Assembly: GCA_913020075.1 (NCBI GenBank) | Contig: CAJWAE010000005.1 | Location: forward strand, 1-49,095 | Length of the DNA: 49,095 bases | DNA from: an uncultured Flavobacteriaceae bacterium | GTDB taxonomy: Bacteria > Bacteroidota > Bacteroidia > Flavobacteriales > Flavobacteriaceae | Direction of reading: 5' to 3' | Part shown: piece by piece, positions 19,061-29,906 of the stretch | Layout of the letters: every line of letters starts with the position of its first letter | Position numbering within the stretch: the stretch's first letter is position 1 | The notes under the pieces: generated by a model | Databases searched by the model: none | What the model was told of the DNA's origin: nothing | Seen by the model: only the letters and a program-made list of their open reading frames with translations | Made by a program: the position numbers and the translations under genes

Positions 19061-20194
19061 ATGAAAAAAATTCAAATGGTTGATCTGAAGGGGCAACTAG
19101 AATTTATTAAAAGCGAAGTAGATCAGGCAATGCAGGAGGTAATGGATGACACATCATTCGTTAATGGACCAATGGTCAAAACCTTTCAGTCTGATTTAGA
19201 AAATTATTTAGGAGTAAAACATGTCATACCTTGTGGCAATGGAACCGATGCTCTTCAAGTCGCCTTAATGAGTCTCAACTTGCAGCCAGGAGATGAAGTT
19301 ATCACTGCTGATTTCACCTTTGCAGCTACAGTTGAAGTGATTTCACTTTTAAGACTTAAGCCTGTTTTGGTAGATGTAGATTCTAAAACATTTAATATAG
19401 ATCCAGTAGCTATAGAAAAGGCTATTACTTCAAAAACTAAAGTAATAATACCTGTTCATTTATTTGGACAATGTGCTTCAATGGATACTATCTTGACTTT
19501 AGCAAAGAAGTATAATTTATTTGTTGTAGAAGATAATGCTCAAGGAATTGGAGCAACCTATACTCACTCTGATGGGAGTTGTTCAAAAACGGGGTCTTTA
19601 GGTCATATCTCTGCAACCTCTTTTTTCCCTTCAAAAAATTTAGGAGCTTTTGGAGATGGAGGTGCTATTTTTACTAATGATGATGAGCTTGCGCATAGTA
19701 TACGCGGTATCGTAAATCATGGTATGTACAAACGCTATTATCATGACGTAGTTGGGGTTAATTCAAGATTAGACTCAATTCAAGCAGCGGTATTAAAAGT
19801 TAAGTTGAAATATTTAGACTTTTATAATGAACGAAGAAAAGAGTCTGCAGTTCGTTATTCAGCTTTATTTTATAATCATCCAAACATTATAACTCCCCAT
19901 CGAGACGCAAGCTGTAATTCACATGTTTTTCATCAATATACATTGCGTATTATTGATAAGGATCGAGACGCTTTAGTTCAACATCTTAATGTAAATGAAA
20001 TTCCATGTGGAGTATATTATCCAGTACCTTTGCATGCTCAAAAGGCCTATAAAGATCCTGATGTAATTGAAGAGAATTTCAAAGTGACTAATCAATTGGT
20101 GAAAGAGGTTATTTCACTGCCTATGCATTCTGAACTTAAATTGGATCAAATTGATTTTATAGCAGAAAAACTACTAGAGTTTTTGAGTAAATAA
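19061..20194 (+). CDS. DegT/DnrJ/EryC1/StrS-family sugar aminotransferase
   Basis: CGNGTDALQVALMSLNLQPGDEVITADFTFAAT, VVEDNAQGIGA, SFFPSKNLGAFGDGGA. Confidence 0.93.
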   Translation: MKKIQMVDLKGQLEFIKSEVDQAMQEVMDDTSFVNGPMVKTFQSDLENYLGVKHVIPCGNGTDALQVALMSLNLQPGDEVITADFTFAATVEVISLLRLKPVLVDVDSKTFNIDPVAIEKAITSKTKVIIPVHLFGQCASMDTILTLAKKYNLFVVEDNAQGIGATYTHSDGSCSKTGSLGHISATSFFPSKNLGAFGDGGAIFTNDDELAHSIRGIVNHGMYKRYYHDVVGVNSRLDSIQAAVLKVKLKYLDFYNERRKESAVRYSALFYNHPNIITPHRDASCNSHVFHQYTLRIIDKDRDALVQHLNVNEIPCGVYYPVPLHAQKAYKDPDVIEENFKVTNQLVKEVISLPMHSELKLDQIDFIAEKLLEFLSK

Positions 20195-20199
20195 GAACG

Positions 20200-21081
20200 T
20201 TAAAGAGTTCCGGAGAAGATCTCTGTATTTCGATTGATTTTTTTGATCAAACCTTGAAGTACTTTTCCCGGTCCAACTTCAGTAAAGCTCGTCGCTCCGT
20301 CAGCTATCATCTTTATTATACTTTGGTTCCATCGGACAGGAGCTGTCAGTTGGTCAACTAAATTCATTTTTAAAAGATCAACATCTAAAGTTTCTTTAGA
20401 AGTAACATTCTGATAAACAGGACAGCTTGGACTTTTAAAACCGGTATTTTCAATTGCCTTTGCTAACTCTTTTTTTGCGGGTTCCATTAGGGGTGAGTGG
20501 AAGGCACCTCCAACAGGAAGGATTAGTGTTCTTTTTGCACCAGCCTCAGATAAAGCCTTACAAGCATTTTCTACCGCTTTTTGTTGTCCAGAAATAACTA
20601 TCTGACCTGGACAATTGAAATTTGCTGCAATTACAGTTCCGTGTGTAGCTTCACAAATAGATGTTACTTGAAAATCTTCTAATCCTAAAATAGCAGCCAT
20701 AGCCCCAGGGCTTTTATCGCAAGCGGCCTTCATTGCTAAAGCGCGTTTATGAACGAGAAGAAGTCCGTCTTCAAAAGCAAGAGCACCACTAGCAACCAGT
20801 GCTGAAAATTCACCTAAAGAATGGCCAGCAACCATTTTTGGACGAAATCGACTTCCCATGGTCTCACTTAAAATAGTAGAGTGTAAAAAAATCGCAGGCT
20901 GGGTTACTTGTGTTTCTTTCAAAGCTTCTGAATCATCACCAAACATAATTTCAGTGATATTGAACCCTAATATTTCATTAGCCTGATCAAAGCGCTTTTT
21001 GGCAATAGTTTGAGACTCGTAAAGATCTTTTCCCATTCCAGGAAATTGAGCTCCTTGTCCAGGAAATACAAAAGCTTTCAT
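20200..21081 (-). CDS. fabD: Malonyl CoA-ACP transacylase
   Basis: FPGQGAQFPGMG, VAGHSLGEFSALVASGAL, GGAFHSPLM, TEVGPGKVL. Confidence 0.95.
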   Translation of the reverse strand: MKAFVFPGQGAQFPGMGKDLYESQTIAKKRFDQANEILGFNITEIMFGDDSEALKETQVTQPAIFLHSTILSETMGSRFRPKMVAGHSLGEFSALVASGALAFEDGLLLVHKRALAMKAACDKSPGAMAAILGLEDFQVTSICEATHGTVIAANFNCPGQIVISGQQKAVENACKALSEAGAKRTLILPVGGAFHSPLMEPAKKELAKAIENTGFKSPSCPVYQNVTSKETLDVDLLKMNLVDQLTAPVRWNQSIIKMIADGATSFTEVGPGKVLQGLIKKINRNTEIFSGTL

Positions 21082-21086
21082 TAATA

Positions 21087-21590
21087 TTATCTTTTATATG
21101 TTAAATATGAATATTTATAAGGCTGCTCAATTGTAGATAGTTTTTTTTCTTCAAATATTAACTTCCATTCTCTTGTGTCTATTTCTGGAAAAAAAGCATC
21201 AGCTTCAAATGAATGATGAACTCGAGTGAGTTCAATTTTATTAGCCCTTTTTATGAAGAGCTTGTATATTTCACCACCACCAATAACAAAAGGCTGAGAG
21301 TCTTCGCCTGTTAGCTCAAGAGCTTCTTCAAGTGAATTAGCTACCCAAGCGTCAATTGCTTTGTAGTTTTTGTTCCTAGTTAAAATAATATTCTTACGTT
21401 TAGGTAAAGCTTTAGGCATTGACTCGAAGGTTTTTCTGCCCATTATAATTGCATGTCCTTGAGTTAAATTTTTAAACCGTTTGAGATCTTCAGAAATATG
21501 CCAGATTAGTTGATTGTCTTTACCAAGTGCATTATTTTCTGATGCTGCAGCAATCAAAGTGATTTCTTTTGAAGAATGTGATTCATTCAT
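21087..21590 (-). CDS. folA: Dihydrofolate reductase
   Basis: IAAASENNALGKDNQLIWHISEDLKRFKNLT, IMGRKTFESMPKALPKRKNIILTR, VIGGGEIY. Confidence 0.95.
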   Translation of the reverse strand: MNESHSSKEITLIAAASENNALGKDNQLIWHISEDLKRFKNLTQGHAIIMGRKTFESMPKALPKRKNIILTRNKNYKAIDAWVANSLEEALELTGEDSQPFVIGGGEIYKLFIKRANKIELTRVHHSFEADAFFPEIDTREWKLIFEEKKLSTIEQPYKYSYLTYKR

Positions 21591-21603
21591 CTATTGAAAA
21601 GAT

Positions 21604-21611
21604 TAAATTTG
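21604..21611 (+). promoter_or_regulatory. TAnnTTTG promoter box
   Basis: TAAATTTG 29 nt upstream of the ATG at 21640. Confidence 0.35.
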
Positions 21612-21639
21612 GCACAAAAATACACTTTCTTCTTGACCA

Positions 21640-22674
21640 ATGAATTTTGATTCCTTCCCTTTATTAACAAACTCTACATATCTAAATACTGCCTATGTTG
21701 GTCTTATGTCAGAAAAATTAGCTGCTTTTAGGAGGGGGCAAGATCAAGAACATGTTTCTAATGGTGGAAAATACAAGTTAAAAGCAGATGAAAATCTTGA
21801 GGAAACCCATCAGCTTTTGGGACAATTTTTCGGTTCAGATAAAAAACTAAGTTTTGTAGTGCCAAATTTTTCTTTTGGAGTTCGCCAAGCGATATCATTT
21901 CTACCAAAAAACTTAAAAATTTTGCTTTTAGAGGACGATTATCCCTCGCTTTTAGATGCTTTTAAGGAATATGATTTTGATATTCTTTTAGCAAAACAAG
22001 ATCATAATATTGAAGATGTCATTGAGTTTATGTTAGCCTCTAATAAAATTGATGTTTTAGCATTGAGTGTTGTTCAGTATACTACTGGCTTATTGATTGA
22101 TTTGAAATTTTTAAAACAACTTAAAGTTAAGTATCCTCATTTGATAATCATTGGTGACGGTACTCAGTTTTTGGGAGCTCACACTTTTGATTTTAAAAAA
22201 TCCCCCTTTGATGTCATTGCGACTAGTGGATATAAATGGCTTTTAGCAGGTTTTGGCAATGGTGTTTTAATTGTATCTGAAGAGTATTTAAAAATTTCTC
22301 AAATAGAATCAACTACTTTGTTTAATCAAATTTTCAATGGACACTTCAATATTTTGTCAACTGCAAGTTTGAATTTTGCTCTCAAGGAATTAATAAGACA
22401 AGACTTCCATAAATTAATGCATAAAAAAAAACAATTAGCTCTAATTGCTAAGCTAGAACTAACTTCATTGAATTATATATCTCCTTGGGTTTCTCAGCGT
22501 CCAAGTCATAGTAGTATTTTTAGTTTAAAAGGAGATAAGAAACTATATACTCATTTAACTAAGTATAAAATAGAATGTGTTCAAAGAGGAGAAGGAATTA
22601 GAGTTTCATTTCACTATTATAATAGTCTGAATGATTTAGCTAATTTGATAAAAGCCTTAGAGACATTTAAATAG
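21640..22674 (+). CDS. Class V aminotransferase-like PLP protein
   Basis: [10 protein letters not shown]-terminus, [41 protein letters not shown] with PLP Lys. Confidence 0.8.
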   Translation: MNFDSFPLLTNSTYLNTAYVGLMSEKLAAFRRGQDQEHVSNGGKYKLKADENLEETHQLLGQFFGSDKKLSFVVPNFSFGVRQAISFLPKNLKILLLEDDYPSLLDAFKEYDFDILLAKQDHNIEDVIEFMLASNKIDVLALSVVQYTTGLLIDLKFLKQLKVKYPHLIIIGDGTQFLGAHTFDFKKSPFDVIATSGYKWLLAGFGNGVLIVSEEYLKISQIESTTLFNQIFNGHFNILSTASLNFALKELIRQDFHKLMHKKKQLALIAKLELTSLNYISPWVSQRPSHSSIFSLKGDKKLYTHLTKYKIECVQRGEGIRVSFHYYNSLNDLANLIKALETFK

Positions 22675-23491
22675 CAACTTTTCCTTTAATTAAGGGAAAA
22701 GGGTCGTAATCTATAAGTTCAAAATCTTTATAAGTAAAATCAAAGATGTTTTCAACATCTAGATTTAACCGCATTTCAGGAAGTGGTTTAGGAGCTCTTA
22801 ATAGCTGTTCTTTAACTTGATCTAAATGATTGGAATAAATATGAACGTCTCCGAATGTATGGATAAAATCACCAACCTTGAAACCACATACTTGCGCAAC
22901 CATTTGAGTTAATAAAGCATATGATGCAATGTTAAAAGGAACACCTAAAAAAACATCAGCACTTCTTTGATAAAGCTGACAAGAAAGTTTACCATTAGCA
23001 ACATAAAATTGAAAAAAAGCATGACAAGGGGGTAGTGCTACTTTGTTATTAGCAACATTTTCAGAGAAAGATGTGTTAGATTCTGGCAAAACACTCGGGT
23101 TCCATGCGGTAACCAACATTCTTCGACTATCTGGATTAGTTTTAAGAGTATTAATTACTTCTTGAATTTGATCAATCCCTTCGCTATTCCAATTCCTCCA
23201 TTGATGTCCATAAACAGGTCCTAGATTTCCATTTTTATCAGCCCACTCGTTCCAGATACGAATACCGTTTTCCTGAAGATAAGCGATGTTTGTTGTTCCT
23301 TTTAAAAACCACAACAATTCGTGAATTACTGACTTAACATGAATTTTTTTAGTAGTTACCAATGGAAATCCCTTAGATAAATTAAAGCGCATTTGATATC
23401 CAAAAACACTTTTTGTACCAGTACCTGTCCTGTCTTTTTTCTCAATCCCCGATGTGCTTATGTGTTGCACTAAATCTAAATATTGTTTCAC
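22667..23491 (-). CDS. thyA: Thymidylate synthase
   Basis: [60 protein letters not shown]. Confidence 0.97.
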   Translation of the reverse strand: MKQYLDLVQHISTSGIEKKDRTGTGTKSVFGYQMRFNLSKGFPLVTTKKIHVKSVIHELLWFLKGTTNIAYLQENGIRIWNEWADKNGNLGPVYGHQWRNWNSEGIDQIQEVINTLKTNPDSRRMLVTAWNPSVLPESNTSFSENVANNKVALPPCHAFFQFYVANGKLSCQLYQRSADVFLGVPFNIASYALLTQMVAQVCGFKVGDFIHTFGDVHIYSNHLDQVKEQLLRAPKPLPEMRLNLDVENIFDFTYKDFELIDYDPFPLIKGKVAI

Positions 23492-23580
23492 TAATAGTGT
23501 TTTTTCAAAAATAGATTCATTTCAATGATTTATAAACTTTTGAATAAAAAGATTATAAAAAAAAATAAACAATTTTAATT

Positions 23581-24201
23581 TTAACTTTTACGCTTGGAAA
23601 TTTCATCGCGAATTTGAGCTGCTTTTTCATAATTCTCATTAGCTAACAAAGCACTTAGAAGATTTTTTAGTTTTGAAACAGAGAGTTTTTCTAAATCTTC
23701 TAATTTTACATTAGTTTTGGTTTTTTCAGTGACATAATCTTGAATCCAATTATCTACAGGTGATTTTTTTTCATTTGACGATACTGCTGGAGTAAAACCA
23801 GCTTTTTTTAAAATAGAATCGTAGATAAATATTGGCGCCTGATATCGGAGAGCTAAAGCTATAGCATCAGAAGTTCGTGAATCAATTATTTCTTCAATTT
23901 TATCTCTTTCACAAATCAAACTGGAATAGAATACTCCATCAACAAGTTTATGAACGATGACTTGCTTGACATTTATGTCAAAACGATCTGCCAAACTTTT
24001 AAATAAATCATGAGTTAAGGGACGGCTTGGTTTAATTTCTTGCTCTAAAGCTATAGCGATAGATTGTGCTTCGAAACCTCCAATAATAATAGGCAGTTTT
24101 CTGTTTCCCTTTTCTTCATTAAGAATTAGCGCATAAGCACCGGTCTGAGTTTCGCTATGCGAAATTCCCTTAACCGTCATTTGAATTAATTTCATATTCA
24201 C
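23581..24201 (-). CDS. Bifunctional nuclease family protein (DUF151) with UvrB/UvrC motif
   Basis: LPIIIGGFEAQSIAIALE, SRPLTHDLFKSL, SDAIALALR, and C-terminal LLANENYEKAAQIRDEISKRK. Confidence 0.9.
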   Translation of the reverse strand: MNMKLIQMTVKGISHSETQTGAYALILNEEKGNRKLPIIIGGFEAQSIAIALEQEIKPSRPLTHDLFKSLADRFDINVKQVIVHKLVDGVFYSSLICERDKIEEIIDSRTSDAIALALRYQAPIFIYDSILKKAGFTPAVSSNEKKSPVDNWIQDYVTEKTKTNVKLEDLEKLSVSKLKNLLSALLANENYEKAAQIRDEISKRKS

Positions 24202-24307
24202 TTTAAATTAATAAAAGTAACTTAATTTATTACCTAAAATAAGGTCTGTTTTCTGTTAACGTAAATTTTCCTTTATTATTGAGTTAACTTAATAGATAAT
24301 TATTGAT

Positions 24308-24315
24308 TAAATTTG
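24308..24315 (+). promoter_or_regulatory. TAnnTTTG promoter box for pdhB
   Basis: TAAATTTG; lies inside the ORF-track N-terminal extension and so supports the downstream ATG (24336). Confidence 0.45.
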
Positions 24316-24335
24316 CCTCTCAAAGAAACATCTTA

Positions 24336-25313
24336 ATGAAAACCATACAATTTAGACAAGCAATAGCTGAAGCAATGACAGAGGAGATGCGACGTGATAA
24401 ATCCATATATTTAATGGGAGAAGAGGTTGCGGAATATAATGGGGCCTATAAGGCTTCCAAAGGGATGCTCGACGAATTTGGTGCAAAACGCGTGATAGAT
24501 ACACCTATTTCTGAAGCTGGATTTTCAGGAATTGGAGTAGGGTCTACAATGACTGGAAATCGTCCGATAATTGAATACATGACCTTTAACTTTGCATTAG
24601 TAGGCATTGATCAGATTATTAATAATGCTGCAAAAATTAGACAAATGTCTGGAGGTCAATTTCCTTGTCCAATTGTTTTTAGGGGACCCACTGGATCTGC
24701 CGGTCAGCTTGCCGCTACACATTCGCAGGCTTTTGAAAGTTGGTATGCAAACTGCCCTGGTTTGAAGGTTATTGTCCCTTCAAATCCCTATGATGCAAAA
24801 GGTTTACTAAAGTCGGCAATTCGGGATGATGATCCTGTTATTTTTATGGAATCTGAACAAATGTATGGAGATAAAGGGGAGGTTCCTGAGGGAGAATATA
24901 CACTGCCAATAGGAGTTGCAGAAATTAAAAGACCTGGAAAAGACGTAACGCTGGTTTCTTTCGGTAAAATTTTAAAAGAAGCAATAATAGCTGCTGAAGA
25001 ATTATCCAAAGAAGGAATTGATTGTGAGGTTATTGATCTGAGAACCATAAGACCATTAGACTATCAAACCATATTTGAATCAGTGAAAAAGACAAATAGA
25101 CTAGTGATTCTTGAAGAATCTTGGCCTTTTGGGAATATTTCAACTGAAATAACTTATCAAGTGCAGAATGAAATTTTTGATTATTTAGACGCCCCAATAG
25201 AAAGAATAAATACAGCAGATACACCAGCTCCATATTCGCCTGTTCTCTTAAAAGAATGGTTACCAAATTCTCAAGATGTAATTAAGTCTGTGAAGCGTGT
25301 AATGTATCATTAA
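24336..25313 (+). CDS. pdhB: Pyruvate dehydrogenase E1 component beta subunit
   Basis: MKTIQFRQAIAEAMTEEMRRDKSIYLMGEEVAEYNGAYKASKGMLDEFG; TPISEAGFSGIGVG; FRGPTGSAGQLAATHSQ. Confidence 0.93.
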   Translation: MKTIQFRQAIAEAMTEEMRRDKSIYLMGEEVAEYNGAYKASKGMLDEFGAKRVIDTPISEAGFSGIGVGSTMTGNRPIIEYMTFNFALVGIDQIINNAAKIRQMSGGQFPCPIVFRGPTGSAGQLAATHSQAFESWYANCPGLKVIVPSNPYDAKGLLKSAIRDDDPVIFMESEQMYGDKGEVPEGEYTLPIGVAEIKRPGKDVTLVSFGKILKEAIIAAEELSKEGIDCEVIDLRTIRPLDYQTIFESVKKTNRLVILEESWPFGNISTEITYQVQNEIFDYLDAPIERINTADTPAPYSPVLLKEWLPNSQDVIKSVKRVMYH

Positions 25314-25419
25314 TAAATTTTCAAGAAGAATTAATCATAATTCACCAACCTTATAAATAGGTTTTGAATTCTAGTTTGTTTTACTACTTTTACGATCATT
25401 AAAAAAATTAAATTTAAAC

Positions 25420-27762
25420 ATGGAACTAATCATTAAATTTTTACCAGCCTTTGGAATTTTGGCGCTCTTATTCGTTGTTTTTAAAAATAGTTGGGTTACT
25501 AAGCAAGAAGTTGGTAACGAGAAAATGTCAAAAATCGCCAATAGTATAGCAGAAGGTGCAATGTCATTTCTAAAAGCTGAATATAAAGTGCTTTCTATTT
25601 TTGTTCTTTGCGTTGCTGTTCTTTTATACTTTAAAGGAAGTAATGAGCAAGGTTCAAATGGAATGGTAGCTATTTCTTTCGTTGTTGGTGCAATTTGCTC
25701 TGCACTAGCTGGATTTATTGGGATGCGTGTTGCTACTAAAGCAAACGTTCGTACTACACAAGCTGCAAGAGAATCTATAGGCAAAGCTCTAGAAGTAGCA
25801 TTTGCTGGGGGATCTGTTATGGGGCTTGGTGTTGTAGGCTTAGGTGTTTTAGGCTTAAGCAGTCTTTTTGCTATTTATCAAGGAATTTGGCCAGGAGCTG
25901 AAAATCTATCAATGGTCTTAAATGTGTTAACAGGATTTTCCATGGGAGCTTCTTCCATCGCTTTATTTGCAAGAGTTGGAGGAGGAATTTACACTAAAGC
26001 AGCTGATGTAGGTGCTGATTTAGTGGGAAAAGTAGAGGCTGGAATTCCAGAAGATCATCCACTAAACCCAGCAACTATAGCTGATAATGTAGGAGATAAT
26101 GTAGGAGATGTAGCTGGAATGGGAGCTGACTTATTTGAATCTTATGTAGGTTCTATTATAGGTACTATGGTATTAGGAGCTTTTATTATTACGCCCGATT
26201 TTGATGGTTTAGGAGCAGTTTATCTTCCTTTAGTTCTTGCTGCAGTCGGAATTATAATGTCGATTATAGGTACCTTTTTTGTAAAAGTTAAAGAAGGAGG
26301 AAACCCTCAAACAGCATTAAATATTGGGGAGTTTGGTTCAGCAGGATTAATGGTGATTGCATCTTATTTTATTATTAATGCTATAATTCCTGAATCGATT
26401 GAAGGCCTCCCTTTTGGTGCAATGGGAATTTTTTGGGCAACAATTGCAGGTCTTTTAGCAGGTTTAGGTGTTGGTAAAATAACTGAATATTACACAGGAA
26501 CTGGATCTAAACCTGTTAATTCAATAGTAGCTCAATCTGAAACAGGTGCTGCAACAAATATTATTGCTGGATTAGGAGTTGGAATGATGTCGACTATGAT
26601 TCCAACTATTTTAATTGCTGCAGCGATTATGGTTTCTCATCATTTTGCAGGTTTATATGGAATCGCAATTGCGGCTGTAGGAATGCTTGCAAATACTGGA
26701 ATTCAATTAGCGGTCGACGCATATGGTCCAATTTCAGATAACGCTGGAGGTATTGCTGAAATGGCAGAGCTTCCAAAAGAAGTTAGAGAGCGAACAGATG
26801 AGTTAGATGCAGTTGGTAACACTACTGCTGCCATTGGAAAAGGCTTTGCAATAGCTTCTGCTGCATTAACAGCTTTAGCATTATTTTCAGCTTTTATGAA
26901 AGTTGCAAATGTTTCAAGTATTGATGTTTCTCAACCTAAAATTATGGCAGGTTTATTAGTAGGGGGAATGCTCCCTTTCGTGTTTTCTGCCTTATCAATG
27001 AATGCAGTTGGTAGAGCAGCTATGGCTATGATTGAAGAGGTAAGAAGGCAGTTCAAAAATATTCCAGAGCTAAAAGCAGCTTTGATGGTTATGAAAAAGT
27101 ATGACGCTGATATGTCCAAGGCCACGGCAAAAGATAGAGCTATTTTTGATGCTGCTGATGGTCATGCAGATTACGAAAAATGCGTTGAAATATCAACAAA
27201 GGCTTCAATTAGAGAAATGGTATTACCAGGATTGCTAGCAATTGTTGTTCCGGTAGCTTTTGGTTTTATTGGTGGAGCTGAAATGCTCGGAGGCTTACTT
27301 GCTGGAGTAACTACTTGTGGCGTTTTAATGGCAATTTTTCAGTCCAATGCTGGCGGAGCATGGGATAATGCAAAGAAAATGATTGAAGCTGATGGTAGAA
27401 AAGGGACTGACGCCCATAAAGCCTCTGTCGTTGGAGATACTGTTGGAGATCCTTTTAAAGACACTTCAGGTCCTTCATTAAATATATTACTTAAGTTAAT
27501 GTCCGTTGTTGCTTTAGTAATTGCACCAAGTATTGCAATGAGCAGTGAAAATGTAGCTGCTTATTTAGATGTTAAATCTGAAGATGGAATTGAATTGGTT
27601 ATTCCAACAACAAATTTAGAAGAAACTATAATTATTGATGTAAAAGTAGAAAACGAACAAAAAAATTTAATTGTTGAGGTTTCACTAAGTGGAGATGAAA
27701 AAGAAATTTTTAAAAATTTAGACAAAATAACCACTTCAATTGGAGATGTTGTGGATAATTAG
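25420..27762 (+). CDS. hppA: Membrane-bound ion-translocating pyrophosphatase (K+-dependent type)
   Basis: [97 protein letters not shown]; then a ~70-aa tail. Confidence 0.95.
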   Translation: MELIIKFLPAFGILALLFVVFKNSWVTKQEVGNEKMSKIANSIAEGAMSFLKAEYKVLSIFVLCVAVLLYFKGSNEQGSNGMVAISFVVGAICSALAGFIGMRVATKANVRTTQAARESIGKALEVAFAGGSVMGLGVVGLGVLGLSSLFAIYQGIWPGAENLSMVLNVLTGFSMGASSIALFARVGGGIYTKAADVGADLVGKVEAGIPEDHPLNPATIADNVGDNVGDVAGMGADLFESYVGSIIGTMVLGAFIITPDFDGLGAVYLPLVLAAVGIIMSIIGTFFVKVKEGGNPQTALNIGEFGSAGLMVIASYFIINAIIPESIEGLPFGAMGIFWATIAGLLAGLGVGKITEYYTGTGSKPVNSIVAQSETGAATNIIAGLGVGMMSTMIPTILIAAAIMVSHHFAGLYGIAIAAVGMLANTGIQLAVDAYGPISDNAGGIAEMAELPKEVRERTDELDAVGNTTAAIGKGFAIASAALTALALFSAFMKVANVSSIDVSQPKIMAGLLVGGMLPFVFSALSMNAVGRAAMAMIEEVRRQFKNIPELKAALMVMKKYDADMSKATAKDRAIFDAADGHADYEKCVEISTKASIREMVLPGLLAIVVPVAFGFIGGAEMLGGLLAGVTTCGVLMAIFQSNAGGAWDNAKKMIEADGRKGTDAHKASVVGDTVGDPFKDTSGPSLNILLKLMSVVALVIAPSIAMSSENVAAYLDVKSEDGIELVIPTTNLEETIIIDVKVENEQKNLIVEVSLSGDEKEIFKNLDKITTSIGDVVDN

Positions 27763-27780
27763 CAAATCATTAGAATAAAA

Positions 27781-27809
27781 AAAAGCCGCTTTTAAAGCGG
27801 CTTTTTTTT
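27781..27809. terminator. Bidirectional intrinsic terminator between hppA and dNK
   Basis: AAAAGCCGCTTTTAAAGCGGCTTTTTTT, GC-rich stem flanked by A and T tracts between convergent genes. Confidence 0.92.
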
Positions 27810-28419
27810 ATGAAATACTTTTTAATTTTGGATCGATTTGACTTATAATAGAATCTAAGTCTTTTTTGTTTTCAACAAAATCTAAACTGTCAACATCAAT
27901 AATGATTAATTCTTTATCGTATTTGCTGACCCAAGCTTCATATCTTTCATTCAACCTACTTAAGTAATCAATACTTATATTGGTTTCGTACTCTCGGCCT
28001 CTTTTGTGAATTTTATTAACCAAATTAGGAATGCTACTTCTTAAATAAATCAATAAATCAGGACCTTTAATTAATGACTCCATCAATTCAAACAATTCTA
28101 AATAATTATTAAAATCACGTTGATTCATTAGACCCATTGCATTGAGGTTAGGTGCAAAAATATGAGCATCTTCATAAATAGTTCTATCCTGAATAATTGT
28201 TTTTTTCTGTTCACTAAATTTGAGTAATTGATTGAACCTACTTTTTAAAAAATATATTTGAAGATTGAACGACCAGCGTTCCATATGGGTATAAAAATCA
28301 TCTAAATATGGATTGTCTATCACATCTTCAAAATGGGGTTCCCAATTGTAATGTTTTGCTAAAAGTTCTGTTAAGCTAGTTTTGCCAGCTCCAATGTTTC
28401 CTGCAATCGCAATATGCAT
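27808..28419 (-). CDS. Deoxynucleoside kinase
   Basis: MHIAIAGNIGAGKTSLTELL P-loop, ERWSFNLQIYFLKSRF, IIQDRTIYEDAHIFA. Confidence 0.93.
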   Translation of the reverse strand: MHIAIAGNIGAGKTSLTELLAKHYNWEPHFEDVIDNPYLDDFYTHMERWSFNLQIYFLKSRFNQLLKFSEQKKTIIQDRTIYEDAHIFAPNLNAMGLMNQRDFNNYLELFELMESLIKGPDLLIYLRSSIPNLVNKIHKRGREYETNISIDYLSRLNERYEAWVSKYDKELIIIDVDSLDFVENKKDLDSIISQIDPKLKSIS

Positions 28420-28531
28420 ACTATGTTATAGTTGATTATAATTTTGCAAAGTAGCAGATTTTTTGAAAATAAAAAAGAATTGTACCATATAAAACTGACG
28501 ATAATAAATTTTTATTTTAAAAAAAAATAGT

Positions 28532-28539
28532 TACTTTTG
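28532..28539 (+). promoter_or_regulatory. TAnnTTTG promoter box for the metK operon
   Basis: TACTTTTG; predicted TSS falls at the start of the riboswitch-like element. Confidence 0.5.
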
Positions 28540-28546
28540 TGACATA

Positions 28547-28607
28547 ACGAGGAAGGATTTGACTGATTGCAAACCTCGAAAAAAAATTGCTAAAGCAGAT
28601 TTGCTTT
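28547..28607 (+). ncRNA. SAM-II (SAM_alpha)-like riboswitch upstream of metK
   Basis: ACGAGGAAGGATTTGACTGATTGCAAACCTCGAAAAAAAATTGCTAAAGCAG: P1 CGAGG/CCTCG, loop GATTTGAC..ATTGCAA, 3' GCTAAA-GCAG with pseudoknot pairs CTG/CAG and GC/GC, as in the SAM-II metX aptamer. Confidence 0.8.
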
Positions 28608-28649
28608 ATTAACACAATGTTAAGTCCTTCCTTATAAAGCAACAAATAA

Positions 28650-29906
28650 ATGTCATATTTTTTTACCTCTGAATCTGTAAGTGAAGGTCACCCAGACAAA
28701 ATTGCTGATCAAATTAGTGATGCATTATTAGATAATTTTTTAGCCTTTGATCCTGAAAGTAAAGTCGCTTGTGAAACTTTAGTAACGACTGGGCAAGTGA
28801 TTCTAGCAGGAGAAGTTAAAAGTGCAACTTACCTTGACGTACAGTCCATTGCACGGGATACTATTAATAAGATAGGCTATACTAAGGGTGCTTATCAATT
28901 TAGTGGAGATTCTTGTGGGGTGATTTCCTTAATACATGAACAGTCTCAAGATATTAATAGAGGTGTTGATCGTGAAGAAAAAGAGTCTCAAGGAGCAGGA
29001 GACCAAGGAATAATGTTCGGTTATGCTAGTAAAGAAACTGAATCTTTAATCCCTCTTGCTCTAGATCTTTCTCATAAAATTTTGATTGAAATGGCCTCAT
29101 TTCGAAGAGAAAATAAGGATATTACTTATTTACGCCCAGACGCCAAGTCTCAAGTTACTATTGAGTATGACGATAATAATCTGCCTTTGAGAATAGATAC
29201 TATAGTTGTTTCTACACAACATGATGAATTTGATAAAGATGAAAAAGTCATGTTAGCTAAAATCAAATCAGATGTAATTAATATTTTGATTCCGCGTATT
29301 ATTGAAAAATCTAATCATAAAATCCAAAAACTTTTTGGATCAGACATTATTTACCACGTAAATCCTACTGGTAAATTTGTAATAGGCGGTCCTCATGGTG
29401 ATACTGGATTGACTGGAAGAAAAATTATAGTAGATACTTATGGTGGTAAAGGTGGGCATGGAGGAGGTGCTTTTAGTGGGAAAGATCCTAGCAAAGTAGA
29501 TAGAAGTGCTGCTTATGCAGCTCGGCATATGGCAAAAAATTTAGTTGCAGCTGGAGTTGCAGATGAGCTTTTAGTTCAATTAAGTTATGCAATAGGTATA
29601 ATAGAGCCTACCTCAATTAATATAAATACTTATGGTACATCAAAGATTGATCTTACTGATTTTGAAATTGCAGAAAAAGCTTCTGATTTATTTGATATGA
29701 GACCTTACGCAATAGAACAACGTTTAAAACTCAGGAATCCCATATATCTAGAAACCGCTTCATACGGTCATATGGGGCGCCAGCCTCTTAATGTAACAAA
29801 AACGTTTGAATCCCCTTACAACGGAAAAGTATCGAAGGAAGTAGAGCTTTTCACATGGGAAAAATTAGATTATCAAGAAACCATTAAAAAAACATTTCAA
29901 TTATGA
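28650..29906 (+). CDS. metK: S-adenosylmethionine synthase
   Basis: [77 protein letters not shown]. Confidence 0.98.
   Translation: MSYFFTSESVSEGHPDKIADQISDALLDNFLAFDPESKVACETLVTTGQVILAGEVKSATYLDVQSIARDTINKIGYTKGAYQFSGDSCGVISLIHEQSQDINRGVDREEKESQGAGDQGIMFGYASKETESLIPLALDLSHKILIEMASFRRENKDITYLRPDAKSQVTIEYDDNNLPLRIDTIVVSTQHDEFDKDEKVMLAKIKSDVINILIPRIIEKSNHKIQKLFGSDIIYHVNPTGKFVIGGPHGDTGLTGRKIIVDTYGGKGGHGGGAFSGKDPSKVDRSAAYAARHMAKNLVAAGVADELLVQLSYAIGIIEPTSININTYGTSKIDLTDFEIAEKASDLFDMRPYAIEQRLKLRNPIYLETASYGHMGRQPLNVTKTFESPYNGKVSKEVELFTWEKLDYQETIKKTFQL

Noticed and set aside
28547-28607. SAM-I (S-box) riboswitch
   Set aside because: No S-box core or four-way junction; the H-type pseudoknot layout with GATTT..TTGCAA and GCTAAA fits SAM-II instead.
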